Positions 1 through 8,903 are shown, numbered from the stretch's first letter. The stretch: DNA of 64,000 bases from 40CM-2-70-7 sp035505915 (GCA_035505915.1 DATJQI010000054.1:62001-126000), one strand, 5' to 3'. The notes: a model not told the origin generated them from the letters alone. Made by a program: numbers and translations.

Positions 1-1125
1 CGGGACTCGAGCTACGTCGGCTACGTCGTGCCGGAGAGCGCCGGCGTGATGATGGCGGTGAACTTCGGAGGCGTGGACGCGCGGCCCATCTTCACGCTCG
101 GTGGCGTGTCGACCCGCATCGCCGTGAACAGCGCCGACACCACCACCGACACCGCGCAGTCCGTCGACTCGGCCCTCCTGACGATGACCATCGCGCGCCG
201 TGACACGCTGGCGACGAATCTCCGGATCAACCTGTACCGCATGCCGCTGTCCATCGGTCCCACGACGACGCTGGCCGACCTGTCGGGACCCTTCACGGAT
301 TCGCTCCTCCGGACCATCAATGTGGACAGCCTGCTGGCGCTGCCGGGCGGCGTCGACTCGGCCTCGGGCGACTCGGCGGTGTATACCGACACCACCCACA
401 TCGGCGTGCGGGTGGTGATGAAGCTCAACGCCGTCCAGGCGAACTACATGGCCGCCGACTCGGGCCGCTCGGCGTTCGGCATCCGCATCACGGCCGACTC
501 GCTGGCCAGCGTGGCCTTCAATACCGTGACGGGCGGCAGCGGGCCGATCTTCAGCTGGTGGGGGACGTACGACTCGTCGGGCACCTCGGTCTCCCGGCGG
601 TTCGGCACCGCCGTCAACCTGTTCAACTCGTACGTCTCGAACGTCAGCGCGCCGACCCTCGACTCCAACCTGATCGTCGGAGGTGTGCCCTCGGCGCGCT
701 CGATCCTCCGGTTCACGCTGCCCCGCAACATCCGCGACTCGTCCCAGATCGTGCGCGCCACGTTGACGATGATTCCGGTGGCCGCTCCCGTGGGCGTTCC
801 GTCCGATTCGCTGCTCCTGGTGGTGTACCGCCTCGGGACCGACGTCGGCGCCAAGTCGCCGATCGCCGTCGCGACCATCGCGGATTCGTCCCTGCTGGTG
901 GTGGCGGCCGTCCCCATCGGTCACGCCGACACGATCGCGACGGACATCACGGACATCGTCCGCTTCTGGCAGGCCGACACGCTCGTGCCGCAATCCGTGA
1001 TGATCCGGCAGGCGCCCGAGGGAGGAAACCTCATATCGGTGCGCCTGTATTCGACGCGCTCGCCGGCGTTCCGGCCGGCCCTGCACGTCACCTACGTTCC
1101 CCGCTTCGCGTTCGGAAACCCGTGA
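1..1125 (+). CDS. Secreted/surface protein, C-terminal part (5' end outside window)
   Basis: The frame is open from the first base of the window, so the gene begins upstream. At least 374 residues are visible, rich in Ser, Thr, Asp and Val, with no cysteines and alternating beta-strand character. The last 170 residues (from about SNLIVGG) resemble a jelly-roll DNRLRE-type module: an RSILRF strand, then LTMIPV, then a terminal ALHVTYVP strand. The N-terminus is missing, so no signal peptide can be judged. The stop overlaps the start of the next gene by one base (TGATG), so the two are probably co-translated. The function is not recognised; an exported surface or adhesion-like role is inferred from composition and from the outer-membrane neighbour. 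Confidence 0.6.
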   Translation, partial: RDSSYVGYVVPESAGVMMAVNFGGVDARPIFTLGGVSTRIAVNSADTTTDTAQSVDSALLTMTIARRDTLATNLRINLYRMPLSIGPTTTLADLSGPFTDSLLRTINVDSLLALPGGVDSASGDSAVYTDTTHIGVRVVMKLNAVQANYMAADSGRSAFGIRITADSLASVAFNTVTGGSGPIFSWWGTYDSSGTSVSRRFGTAVNLFNSYVSNVSAPTLDSNLIVGGVPSARSILRFTLPRNIRDSSQIVRATLTMIPVAAPVGVPSDSLLLVVYRLGTDVGAKSPIAVATIADSSLLVVAAVPIGHADTIATDITDIVRFWQADTLVPQSVMIRQAPEGGNLISVRLYSTRSPAFRPALHVTYVPRFAFGNP

Positions 1126-2225
1126 TGCGCCGAGTGGTGGTGGCCGCCTGCTGCGGCCTGCTGGCGGCCTGGGGGTCGGCCTCGGGCCAGGATTCGCAGT
1201 TCGGCATCCGCGGCCTGGGCACGCCGGGCAACTTCTCCAGCGTGCGAGCGTGGACCACCGGCGGGGCGCTCGCGCCCTTCGACGGAAACTCGCCGCTCAC
1301 CGACGCCGCGCTGGGGGACATCACCCGCCTCACGGCCGCGGCGGAGGAATTCGCGTCGTACCGCAGCGTGGACGACGGAACCACGTCGAGCGCTCTGCGG
1401 AGCGCGCGCTTCCCGATGCTGACCGTCGCGGGCCCCGTATTCGGCGGACTGGTCATCGGGGGCGGGTTTGCGACGTACCTCTATCGCTCCTACGATGTCG
1501 AGGTGCCGGGCACGGTCGTCATCCGCGGAGACTCACAGGCCATCGTGGACCACATCGCGAGCAACGGGGCGGTCACCGACCTTCGGCTCTCCGCCGCCTG
1601 GCGCTTCAGCCCCCGGCTGACCGTGGGGGCGGGCTTCCACGTCCTGACCGGATCGAGCACGCTCAACGCCATCCGGCTCTTCTCGGACTCCGCCCAATAC
1701 CACAACGCGACGCAGACCGATCACGAGAGCTACGACGGGATCGGGATGTCGCTGAGCGTGCTGGCGGCGCCCGTCCCGAGTCTCCGGATTTCCGGATTCC
1801 TGCGGTCGGACACGCGGCTGCGCTCGGAAATCGCGGGTTTCCAGAACGCCCAGAACGATCTGCCGACCACCGTGGGCGGCGGCGTGCTGTGGAGCGTAAC
1901 CCCGGAGGTGAAGCTGGCGGGAACCCTGAGCCACGCGGACTGGGCCGTCGCCGGCGGCGGGGCGTACAACACCACCGACTGGTCGCTCGGCGGAGAGTTC
2001 GGCCGCGCCGGCCTCCCGTTCCGCCTGGGCGTGCGGGGGGGACAGATGCCCTTCGGCCCCGGCCCGTCCGCGCCGACGGAGTTCGGCGTCTCGGCGGGCA
2101 CCGGGTTCATCTTCTCGCAGGGGCGGGGCATCGTGGACCTCGGCATCGAGCGCCTGCGGCGCACCGGCGGCGGCCTCAACGAGACCGACTGGACCTTCCT
2201 CGTGGGCATCTCCGTCCGGCCCTGA
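1125..2225 (+). CDS. Outer-membrane beta-barrel protein, uncharacterised
   Basis: 366 residues. The ATG overlaps the preceding TGA by one base. The N-terminus (MRRVVVAACCGLLAAWGSAS then GQ) is a clear Sec signal peptide. The mature part consists of amphipathic strands alternating with Gly/Asn-rich turns (for example LRLSAAWRFSPRLTVGAG and GVLWSVTPEVKLAGTLSHAD), and the last strand is TFLVGISVRP. This is the layout of a FadL/OmpP1-like or other 10-16 stranded barrel. The substrate is unknown. It probably forms a transcription unit with the preceding exported protein. Confidence 0.7.
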   Translation: MRRVVVAACCGLLAAWGSASGQDSQFGIRGLGTPGNFSSVRAWTTGGALAPFDGNSPLTDAALGDITRLTAAAEEFASYRSVDDGTTSSALRSARFPMLTVAGPVFGGLVIGGGFATYLYRSYDVEVPGTVVIRGDSQAIVDHIASNGAVTDLRLSAAWRFSPRLTVGAGFHVLTGSSTLNAIRLFSDSAQYHNATQTDHESYDGIGMSLSVLAAPVPSLRISGFLRSDTRLRSEIAGFQNAQNDLPTTVGGGVLWSVTPEVKLAGTLSHADWAVAGGGAYNTTDWSLGGEFGRAGLPFRLGVRGGQMPFGPGPSAPTEFGVSAGTGFIFSQGRGIVDLGIERLRRTGGGLNETDWTFLVGISVRP

Positions 2226-2236
2226 GCCCGGGCTGC

Positions 2237-2242
2237 TATCTT
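2237..2242 (+). promoter_or_regulatory. Candidate -10 element of miaB, very close to the start codon
   Basis: TATCTT is followed by TCCCGC and then the miaB ATG at 2249, placing a predicted transcription start at or next to the start codon. No Shine-Dalgarno sequence is visible. A good -35 is not evident at the expected distance. The same TA-G/T-CTTTCCCGC-ATG string precedes recO. Confidence 0.3.
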
Positions 2243-2248
2243 TCCCGC

Positions 2249-3568
2249 ATGACCCCCCGCGGCATCTACATCGAGACGTACGGCTGCCAGATGAACGTGT
2301 CGGATTCCGAGCTGATGCTCGGGCTCCTGGCGCGGGAGGGGTACACCCAGGTGGATTCCCCGGCGGCGGCGGACGTCCTGCTCGTGAACACCTGCGCGGT
2401 GCGGGATCACGCCGAGCAGCGGGTGCTGTCCCGGATGGGGGAGCTGAAGACGTTCAAGCGCCCCGGCGGCGTGCTCGGCGTGGTCGGCTGCATGGCGCAG
2501 CGGCTCGGGCCGCGGCTGCTCGAGCGCGTGCCTCAGGTGGACCTGGTGGTGGGGCCCGACGGCTACCGGAATCTGCCGGAGCTGATCGCGCGCGCCGCCC
2601 TCGGCGCGCGGGCCGCCGACGTCGAGTTCCGCGGGTGGGAGCACTACGAGGATGTGCCGCCGGCGCGCGGGGATCGGACGTCGGCGTTCGTGACCGTGCA
2701 ACGGGGCTGCGATTATCGGTGCACGTTCTGCATCGTTCCGATGACGCGCGGGCCGGAGCGCAGCCGTATGTTGTCCGACGTGGTGCGGGAGGTGGCGGCA
2801 CTGGCCGCCGCCGGCACGTCGGAGGTCACGCTGCTTGGCCAGACCGTCAACAGCTATCACGACGGCACTCACGACTTCGCGGCTCTGCTGCGGGCCGTGG
2901 GCGCCGTGGCGGGGATCCGCCGGGTGCGCTTCACCTCGCCGTACCCCACCGACTTCACCGAGCCGGTGGTCCGGGCGATGGCCGAGACGCCGGCGGTGTG
3001 CGAGCACGTGCACCTGCCGGTGCAGAGCGGCTCGAACGCCGTGCTCAAGCGGATGCTGCGGCGGTACAGCCGCGAGCGGTATCTCGAGGTGGTGCGCGAG
3101 CTGCGGGACGGCGTGCCCGGAATCACGTTCACCACGGACATCATCGTGGGGTTTCCGGGGGAAACCGAGGCGGACTTCCAGCAGACGCTCGACCTCGTCG
3201 GCGCCGCCGGCTTCGACGACGCGTACACGTTCAAGTATTCGCCGCGGGAGGGGACGCCCGCGGTCCGGATCCGCGATGCCGTCTCGGACGACGTCGCGGG
3301 CGAGCGGCTGGAGCGCCTGGTCGCCGTGGTCCGGGCTCAGGCCCGGCGCCGCAACGTCGCGCTCGTCGGCACCACGCACGAGGTGCTGGTCGAGGGAATG
3401 GCCAAGCGGGGCGGGCTGCTGCAGGCCCGCACCCGGACCAACAAGGTCGTGCTCGTCGAGGGCCCCGAGTCGTGGATCGGGACCTATACCAGGGTGCGTC
3501 TCACCGGGACCACTGGCTCGACGTTCACCGGATGGCCGGTGGAACGGGAGTTCGCCGTCGTGGGGTAA
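2249..3568 (+). CDS. miaB: tRNA-2-methylthio-N6-dimethylallyladenosine synthase MiaB
   Basis: 439 residues, the usual length. It methylthiolates i6A37 in tRNAs that read UNN codons, using two 4Fe-4S clusters and SAM. The N-terminal MTTase domain starts GIYIETYGCQMN and has cysteines at about 13, 49 and 81 for the auxiliary cluster. The radical SAM motif is C154-x3-C158-x2-C161 (RGCDYRCTFCIVP), followed by TSPYPTDF and PVQSGSNAVLKRM. A C-terminal TRAM domain begins near residue 375 (GTTHEVLVEG). The ATG fits the family N-terminus. The fit to MiaB rather than RimO or MtaB rests on the YGCQMN motif and the spacing. Confidence 0.95.
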   Translation: MTPRGIYIETYGCQMNVSDSELMLGLLAREGYTQVDSPAAADVLLVNTCAVRDHAEQRVLSRMGELKTFKRPGGVLGVVGCMAQRLGPRLLERVPQVDLVVGPDGYRNLPELIARAALGARAADVEFRGWEHYEDVPPARGDRTSAFVTVQRGCDYRCTFCIVPMTRGPERSRMLSDVVREVAALAAAGTSEVTLLGQTVNSYHDGTHDFAALLRAVGAVAGIRRVRFTSPYPTDFTEPVVRAMAETPAVCEHVHLPVQSGSNAVLKRMLRRYSRERYLEVVRELRDGVPGITFTTDIIVGFPGETEADFQQTLDLVGAAGFDDAYTFKYSPREGTPAVRIRDAVSDDVAGERLERLVAVVRAQARRRNVALVGTTHEVLVEGMAKRGGLLQARTRTNKVVLVEGPESWIGTYTRVRLTGTTGSTFTGWPVEREFAVVG

Positions 3569-3576
3569 CGAACGTG

Positions 3577-3846
3577 ATGTGGGAGATGGCGCAGCGGGAG
3601 TACGAGCTGCTGCGTCCGCAGCTGCCCGGGTTCTGCGGCTGCGAGACCTGTCGCGGCGACGTGCTGGTGTTCGCGCTCAACCGGCTCGATCCGCACTACG
3701 TCTCCACCCGACAGGGCGAGGTGCTCACCGGACTGTCGCTGTCCACCGATCAGGCGCGGGCCAAGACGGACGTGGTCCTGATGGAAGGCTTCCGCAAGGT
3801 GGCGCTCGCGCCGCGCTGCGGGGCGGCGCCGGTACAGCTCCCCTAG
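3577..3846 (+). CDS. ComFB-like late competence protein
   Basis: 89 residues, the normal size for the ComFB family. It carries the Cys cluster FCGCETC (Cys20, 22, 25) followed by DVLVFALNRLDPHYVSTRQG, which matches the family pattern of a metal-binding Cys motif, then D-V-x-A-L-N-x-L-P-P-x-Y. The GTG just before the chosen ATG is an alternative start. It begins 8 bases after miaB ends and lies 17 bases before comEC. The pairing with comEC supports a competence or type IV pilus-related role. Members of this family in cyanobacteria have been reported to bind cyclic dinucleotides; whether this one does is unknown. Confidence 0.7.
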   Translation: MWEMAQREYELLRPQLPGFCGCETCRGDVLVFALNRLDPHYVSTRQGEVLTGLSLSTDQARAKTDVVLMEGFRKVALAPRCGAAPVQLP

Positions 3847-3863
3847 GGCGCTGAGGGGCGGCC

Positions 3864-6104
3864 ATGCGGTCGCCCATCGTGCGGTTCGCCGCGGCGTTCG
3901 GGGCCGGCCTCTGGGCCGGCCTCGTCGTGTTTCCGGGCCTCGCGGGCGCCGTGCCGGCTGCACTCTTCGCCGCGGCGGCGGCGGGCGGCTGGTGGCTCGA
4001 GCGCCGCGCGTCGCGGGCGGCGCTCCTCGTCGTCGCGGGCGCGGCGGGCGCACTGTGGGGCGGCGGCGCCGCGCGCCAACGGCTCCGGACCTGCGTGGGG
4101 CGCTGGAGCGCCGCGGCTCCGGCCGGGGGCGGCTCGCACGCGGTGGTCGTGCGGCTCATCGATCCGGTCTCTCCCGGCGAAGCGGGCGGCGGTCTGGTGA
4201 GCGGCGACGCGCGGGACGGTCAGTGCGGCGGGGAGGTCCCGCTCCGCTGGCCCGCGGACAGCGCCGCCTCCGGGGGCACCACGTGGCTGGTCGCCGGGCG
4301 CTGGTTCGGGGAGGGGGAGGGGGGCGTCCTGGTGGTGCGGCGGGCGCGCGTCCTGGATCCGACGCCGCGGGGCCGGGGAGGCATCCGCGACGCGGTCAGC
4401 GCGAGGATCCGCCGGCTCTTCGGGTCGCGGGCGGCGCTGGTGGACGCCCTGGTGCTCGCCCGCCGGAGCGCCCTCGAGCCCGAGGTCCGGGAGCGCTTCG
4501 CGCAGGCGGGCCTGGCGCATCTCCTGTGCGTGGCGGGCCTGCACGTGGGCTTCCTGGCCGGTTGGCTGGGGTTGCTCCTCCGCCGGCTTCCCCTCACCCC
4601 GGGGGTCCGCTTCGGCGCCGGGGCGGCGCTGGTGCTGCTCTACGTGTGGCTGCTGGGGTTCCCGGCGCCCGCCACCCGGGCCGGCGTGGGTCTCGCCATC
4701 GGCGGGTTCGCGCGGCTGCGCCAGCGCGTCGTGCCGCCGGCCGCCGTCCTCGCGCTGACCGCCTGGGTTCTCCTGGTGTTCGATCCCCAGGCCGCGGTCT
4801 CCGTGGGCGCCTGGCTCTCGCTCGCCGCGGTGGCCGCCATCTTCACCGCCACGCGGGCCACCGCCGCGCTCCCCTGGCCCACGCGCCTTCTCGCGCCGGG
4901 GACCGCCGCGACCCTCGCGACGGCGCCCATCACGGCGTACGCGTTCGGCACCGTGGCTCCGGTGGGCGTGATCTCCAACCTGGTCGCCATTCCGCTCGCG
5001 GCGGTCGCCGTTCCGGGCGCGATGCTCGCGCTCCTCGTCTCCGCGCTCTGCCCGCCGCTCGGCGCGGTGCTCGCGCGGGGCGCGGGCGCGGGCCTGGCCC
5101 TGATCGACGTCGTCGCGGGCCTGGCGGACCGCGTGCCCGGCGGGCACGTGGTGATGACGGCGGGCTGGCCGGCCGCCCTGCTCTGGAGCGCGGTGGTCGC
5201 GGCCGCGTGGTGGCTGTGGCGCGCGCCCCGGCGACCGGGCGTGCGGGCGGCGCGCGTACTGCTCGTCGCGGCCATCGCGGCCTGGAGTGCGGCGTTTTCC
5301 GCTCGCTCACTCGACGAGTGTCGCTGCCTCACCATATCTTTCCTGGACGTCGGGCAGGGAGACGCCGCCGTCCTGCGGACACCCGCGGGGCAGTGGATCG
5401 TGATCGACGGAGGTCCCCGGGCTCCCGGCAACGACGCGGGACGCCGGGTGGTGGTGCCGTATCTCCGGAAGCACGGCGCCCGCGGCGTCGCGCTGATGGT
5501 GTCGACGCATTCGGACGCGGATCACCTGGGCGGACTGCCGGCGGTCGTCGCGGCCTTCCCGCCCCGCCTCGTGATCGAGCCGGGGGAGCCGCTCGCGCGG
5601 CCCCTGTACCTCGAGTTCCTCGCGGCGGTGGAGGCGGCCGGATCGCGGTGGCGGGCGGCGCGGGCGGGCGACCGCGTGACGGTGGACGGCGTGGCGGTCC
5701 AGGTGCTGAGTCCCGACGACGCCTGGATGAACGTCCCGGTGGACGTGAACGACCACGGCGTGGTCACGCTCGTGACGTACGGCGCGACCCGGGTGCTCTT
5801 CCAGGCCGACGCCGGCATTCCCGTGGAGGAGCGCCTGGCGGGCCGCGTCGGCCGCGTGGACCTGCTCAAGGTCGGCCATCACGGGTCGCGCAGCGCCTCA
5901 TCCGAGGCCTGGCTCGACGAGTTGGCGCCGCCGGTGGCGGTCATCAGTGTCGGCGCGCGCAACCGGTACGGCCATCCCGCCCCCGAGGTGCTGGAGCGGC
6001 TGTCCCGACGCGGAATCCGGGTGCTGCGCACCGACCAGCGCGGCACCATCACCTTCACGAGCGACGGGCACGATGAACCCAGGGACGTCGGTCATCACGA
6101 TTGA
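3864..6104 (+). CDS. comEC: ComEC/Rec2 competence DNA-uptake channel
   Basis: 746 residues. This inner-membrane channel moves single-stranded DNA into the cytoplasm during transformation. Residues 1-160 contain N-terminal membrane helices and a DUF4131-like OB region. The Competence domain of about eight helices follows, with the typical LLCVAGLHVGFLAG. From about residue 485 (SFLDVGQGDAAVLR) there is a metallo-beta-lactamase domain with STHSDADHLGGLP and KVGHHGSRSAS. The domain order and length match full-length ComEC. The last 32 bases overlap the start of the fructose-bisphosphatase gene. Confidence 0.92.
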   Translation: MRSPIVRFAAAFGAGLWAGLVVFPGLAGAVPAALFAAAAAGGWWLERRASRAALLVVAGAAGALWGGGAARQRLRTCVGRWSAAAPAGGGSHAVVVRLIDPVSPGEAGGGLVSGDARDGQCGGEVPLRWPADSAASGGTTWLVAGRWFGEGEGGVLVVRRARVLDPTPRGRGGIRDAVSARIRRLFGSRAALVDALVLARRSALEPEVRERFAQAGLAHLLCVAGLHVGFLAGWLGLLLRRLPLTPGVRFGAGAALVLLYVWLLGFPAPATRAGVGLAIGGFARLRQRVVPPAAVLALTAWVLLVFDPQAAVSVGAWLSLAAVAAIFTATRATAALPWPTRLLAPGTAATLATAPITAYAFGTVAPVGVISNLVAIPLAAVAVPGAMLALLVSALCPPLGAVLARGAGAGLALIDVVAGLADRVPGGHVVMTAGWPAALLWSAVVAAAWWLWRAPRRPGVRAARVLLVAAIAAWSAAFSARSLDECRCLTISFLDVGQGDAAVLRTPAGQWIVIDGGPRAPGNDAGRRVVVPYLRKHGARGVALMVSTHSDADHLGGLPAVVAAFPPRLVIEPGEPLARPLYLEFLAAVEAAGSRWRAARAGDRVTVDGVAVQVLSPDDAWMNVPVDVNDHGVVTLVTYGATRVLFQADAGIPVEERLAGRVGRVDLLKVGHHGSRSASSEAWLDELAPPVAVISVGARNRYGHPAPEVLERLSRRGIRVLRTDQRGTITFTSDGHDEPRDVGHHD

Positions 6105-7098
6105 ACGGTTCATCGTGGACCAGGAGCGGCTCCATCCGGAGGCCACCGGGGAGCTGTCCAACCTGCTCTACGATCTGGCCCTCGCCGGAAAGATCATCTC
6201 CCGGCAGGTCCGCCGGGCGGGACTGACCGACGTCTTCGGCTCGGCCGAGACCGTCAACGTGCAGGGGGAGGTCCAGCAGAAGCTCGACGTATTCGCCAAC
6301 GAGACGGTGCGGCACTCGGTCCAGCACACGGGCCGCACCTGCGTGCTCGCCTCCGAGGAGGACGAGCATCCGGTGCCGGTCCCTCCGGGCCGGCCCCTGG
6401 GCAAGTACGTCCTGCTGTACGACCCGCTGGACGGCTCGAGCAACATCGACGTCAACGTTCCGATCGGCACGATCTTCTCGATTCACCGGCGCCGCAGTCG
6501 CGCCGACACGCCGGGGACCCTCGAGGACTGCCTCCAGCCCGGGTACGCGCAGGTGGCGGCCGGATACATCCTGTACGGGTCGAGCACCGTTCTGGTCTAC
6601 ACGACCGGTCAGGGGGTCCACGGCTTCACGCTCGACCCGACCATCGGCGAGTTCCTGCTCTCGCACCCGGACATCCGGTGTCCGGTGGTGGGGCGGTACT
6701 ACAGCGTGAATGAAAGCAACTGGAACCGCTGGCCCGCGCCGGTGCACCGCGTCGTGGCCGCCTTCAAGACCGGGGAGGGCGCGATCCAGGCCCGGAATGC
6801 CCGGTACGTCGGATCGCTGGTGGCCGACTTCCACCGGAATCTGCTGTCGGGCGGGATCTTCCTGTATCCCGCCGACGAGAAGAGCCCCGCCGGGAAGCTC
6901 CGGCTCCTGTACGAAGCCTGCCCGCTCGCGATGGTGGTGGAGCAGGCGGGCGGCGCGGCGACCGACGGGCGGCGCCGCATCCTCGAGATCGAGCCCCGCC
7001 AGCTCCACCAGCGGACGCCTCTGATCATCGGGTCCCGCGAAGACGTGGAATACGCGACTCAGGTTCTGTCGGCGCAGGGGGCCGGAGTCCGGGCGTGA
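6073..7098 (+). CDS. fbp: Class 1 fructose-1,6-bisphosphatase
   Basis: 341 residues. It hydrolyses fructose-1,6-bisphosphate to fructose-6-phosphate in gluconeogenesis or the Calvin cycle. The metal-binding signature YDPLDGSSNIDVNVPIGTIF lies at about 116-135, preceded by the acidic SEEDEHP. RYVGSLVADFHRNL and KLRLLYEACPLAMVVEQAGG complete the class 1 pattern. The ATG lies inside the 3' end of comEC (32 bp overlap); the N-terminus MNPGTSVITIERFI fits homologues. It is followed with a 4-bp overlap by the methylmalonyl-CoA mutase subunit. Confidence 0.95.
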   Translation: MNPGTSVITIERFIVDQERLHPEATGELSNLLYDLALAGKIISRQVRRAGLTDVFGSAETVNVQGEVQQKLDVFANETVRHSVQHTGRTCVLASEEDEHPVPVPPGRPLGKYVLLYDPLDGSSNIDVNVPIGTIFSIHRRRSRADTPGTLEDCLQPGYAQVAAGYILYGSSTVLVYTTGQGVHGFTLDPTIGEFLLSHPDIRCPVVGRYYSVNESNWNRWPAPVHRVVAAFKTGEGAIQARNARYVGSLVADFHRNLLSGGIFLYPADEKSPAGKLRLLYEACPLAMVVEQAGGAATDGRRRILEIEPRQLHQRTPLIIGSREDVEYATQVLSAQGAGVRA

Positions 7099-8594
7099 GC
7101 GATCCGCTGGGCCTTCCGGGCGCCTTCCCGTTCACCCGCGGCATCCGCGAGTCGATGTACCGCGGGCGCCGCTGGACCATGCGGCAGTACGCCGGATTCG
7201 GGACCGCGGAAGAGACCAACGAGCGCTTCCGTCACCTGCTCGACGCCGGCCAGACCGGCCTGTCGGTGGCGTTCGACCTCCCCACCCAGATGGGCTACGA
7301 CTCCGACCACCCGATGGCGGCGGGCGAGGTCGGCCGCGCCGGCGTGGCCATCGACACCGTGGACGACCTGGAGCGGCTCTTTCACGACATCCCGCTCGAC
7401 CGCGTCTCCACGTCGATGACCATCAACGCCACCGCCGCCATCCTCCTCGCGATGTACGTGGTGGTGGGGGAGGAGCAGGGGGTTCCCCGGGCGCGCCTCG
7501 AAGGCACCATCCAGAACGACGTCCTGAAAGAGTTCATCGCGCGGGGCACCTACATCTATCCCCCCGAGCCCTCGCTCCGGCTGACGGTGGACATCCTCCG
7601 CTTCGCGAGCGAGGCGGCGATGAAGTTCAATCCCATCTCCATCTCCGGGTACCACATCCGGGAAGCCGGCGCCACCGCCGTGCAGGAGCTGGCGTTCACC
7701 TTCGCCAACGGCCTGGAATACGTGCGCCGCGCGGTGGCGGCGGGACTGGACGTCGACCGCTTCGCGCCGCGGCTGTCGTTCTTCTTCGCGGGATACACGG
7801 ACCTCTTCGAGGAGATCGCGAAGTTCCGGGCGGCGCGCCGGCTCTGGGCCCGGCTCCTGCGCGAGCGGTTCGGCGCCGGGGACGACGCCTGCCGCCTCCG
7901 GTTCCACACCCAGACCGGCGGCGCCACCCTCACCGCGCAGCAGCCCTTGAACAACGTGGTCCGCGTGGCCATCCAGGCCCTCGCCGCCGTTCTGGGCGGC
8001 ACGCAGTCGCTGCACACGAACTCCTACGACGAGGCGCTCGCGCTGCCCACGCGCCAGAGCGCCACGCTCGCGCTGCGGACCCAGCAGGTGCTTTCCCACG
8101 AGACCGGCGTGCCCGACGTGGTGGACCCCGTGGGCGGGAGCTATCACGTCGAGGCGCTCACCGACACGCTCGAGCGTGAGGCCCGGCAGCTGCTCGAGCA
8201 GGTCGAGGGCATGGGCGGCTCGGCGCGCGCCATCGAGCGCGGGTTCTTCCAGGAGGCCATCGCGCGCAGCGCGTACGCGTACCAGCGGGGGGTCGAGTCG
8301 GGCGACACCGTGGTCGTGGGGGTCAACCGGTTCGTGGACGACGAGCCCCCGCCGTCCGTGCCGGCCCCGGACTACTCCGCGCTCGAGGCCGCCCAGCGGG
8401 ACCGGCTGCGCCGGGCGCGGGACGCCCGCGACGGGGCCGCGGCCCGCCGGACGCTCGAGGCGGTCACGGCGGCCGCCCGCGATCCCGGGGGCGTGCTGAT
8501 GCCGGTGATCATCGACGCGGTCCGGGCCCGGGCGACGGTCGGCGAGATCTCCGACGCCCTTCGCGCGGTCTGGGGCGTTCACCAGCCCGCTTGA
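7095..8594 (+). CDS. Methylmalonyl-CoA mutase, large (catalytic) subunit without B12 domain
   Basis: 499 residues with a GTG start overlapping the previous stop by 4 bp. Contains the TIM-barrel catalytic domain that interconverts methylmalonyl-CoA and succinyl-CoA: RQYAGFGTAEETNERF (with the Tyr typical of methylmalonyl- rather than isobutyryl-CoA mutase), FDLPTQMGYDSD, FNPISISGYHIREAGA, FHTQTGGATLTAQQP and GGTQSLHTNSYDEALALPT. It ends before any cobalamin-binding DxHxxG domain, so a separate small subunit is expected elsewhere. The helix start reads FFFAGYTDLFEEIAK, where many homologues have an AHND-type sequence. A close paralogous mutase such as isobutyryl-, ethylmalonyl- or hydroxyisobutyryl-CoA mutase is not fully excluded. 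Confidence 0.88.
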   Translation: MSDPLGLPGAFPFTRGIRESMYRGRRWTMRQYAGFGTAEETNERFRHLLDAGQTGLSVAFDLPTQMGYDSDHPMAAGEVGRAGVAIDTVDDLERLFHDIPLDRVSTSMTINATAAILLAMYVVVGEEQGVPRARLEGTIQNDVLKEFIARGTYIYPPEPSLRLTVDILRFASEAAMKFNPISISGYHIREAGATAVQELAFTFANGLEYVRRAVAAGLDVDRFAPRLSFFFAGYTDLFEEIAKFRAARRLWARLLRERFGAGDDACRLRFHTQTGGATLTAQQPLNNVVRVAIQALAAVLGGTQSLHTNSYDEALALPTRQSATLALRTQQVLSHETGVPDVVDPVGGSYHVEALTDTLEREARQLLEQVEGMGGSARAIERGFFQEAIARSAYAYQRGVESGDTVVVGVNRFVDDEPPPSVPAPDYSALEAAQRDRLRRARDARDGAAARRTLEAVTAAARDPGGVLMPVIIDAVRARATVGEISDALRAVWGVHQPA

Positions 8595-8619
8595 TTCGGG
8601 TCGTCGGACGGGCTAAGAT
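8591..8619 (+). promoter_or_regulatory. Sigma-70-like promoter of the FmdB-argS unit
   Basis: TTGATT (8591-8596), a 17-base spacer and TAAGAT (8614-8619). The predicted start of transcription is near 8626, only about two bases before the ATG at 8628, so the mRNA is probably leaderless or nearly so. The -35 overlaps the stop codon of the upstream mutase gene. Confidence 0.55.
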
Positions 8620-8627
8620 GTTGTGAG

Positions 8628-8903
8628 ATGCCGACCTACGAGTATCGGTGCCCGGCCGGGCACGTGTTCGAAAAATTCTCGCCGACGATGACCTCTCCCC
8701 GCCGGACCGCATGCCCCAAGTGCGGCAAACGGGCCGAGCGTCTCATTTCGGGCGGGGCCGGCCTGGTCTTCAAGGGCTCCGGGTTCTACATCACGGACTA
8801 CAAGCGGGCCGGCGAAAAGAAGCCGGCGGCCGAGTCGACGCCGGCGGCGGAGTCGAAGCCGGCGCCACCCGCCAAGTCCAAGACCCCCTCGACCGACAAG
8901 TGA
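8628..8903 (+). CDS. FmdB-family zinc-ribbon protein
   Basis: 91 residues. Starts MPTYEYRCPAGHVFEKF and has a second half-site CPKCGKRAERLISGG, the standard FmdB/CxxC_CXXC regulatory zinc-ribbon pattern (one Cys plus His in the first knuckle, CxxC in the second). SGFYITDYKR follows, then a Lys/Ala/Pro/Ser-rich disordered tail of about 30 residues. The family is widespread and its function is not settled. The ATG follows directly on a promoter with no room for a Shine-Dalgarno, and the TGA overlaps the argS ATG. Confidence 0.85.
   Translation: MPTYEYRCPAGHVFEKFSPTMTSPRRTACPKCGKRAERLISGGAGLVFKGSGFYITDYKRAGEKKPAAESTPAAESKPAPPAKSKTPSTDK

Noticed and set aside
1730..5147. Long minus-strand open frames opposite miaB and comEC (549 and 434 codons).
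   Set aside because: The translated sequences are His/Arg/Gly-rich without motifs and mirror the third-position GC bias of the true genes.
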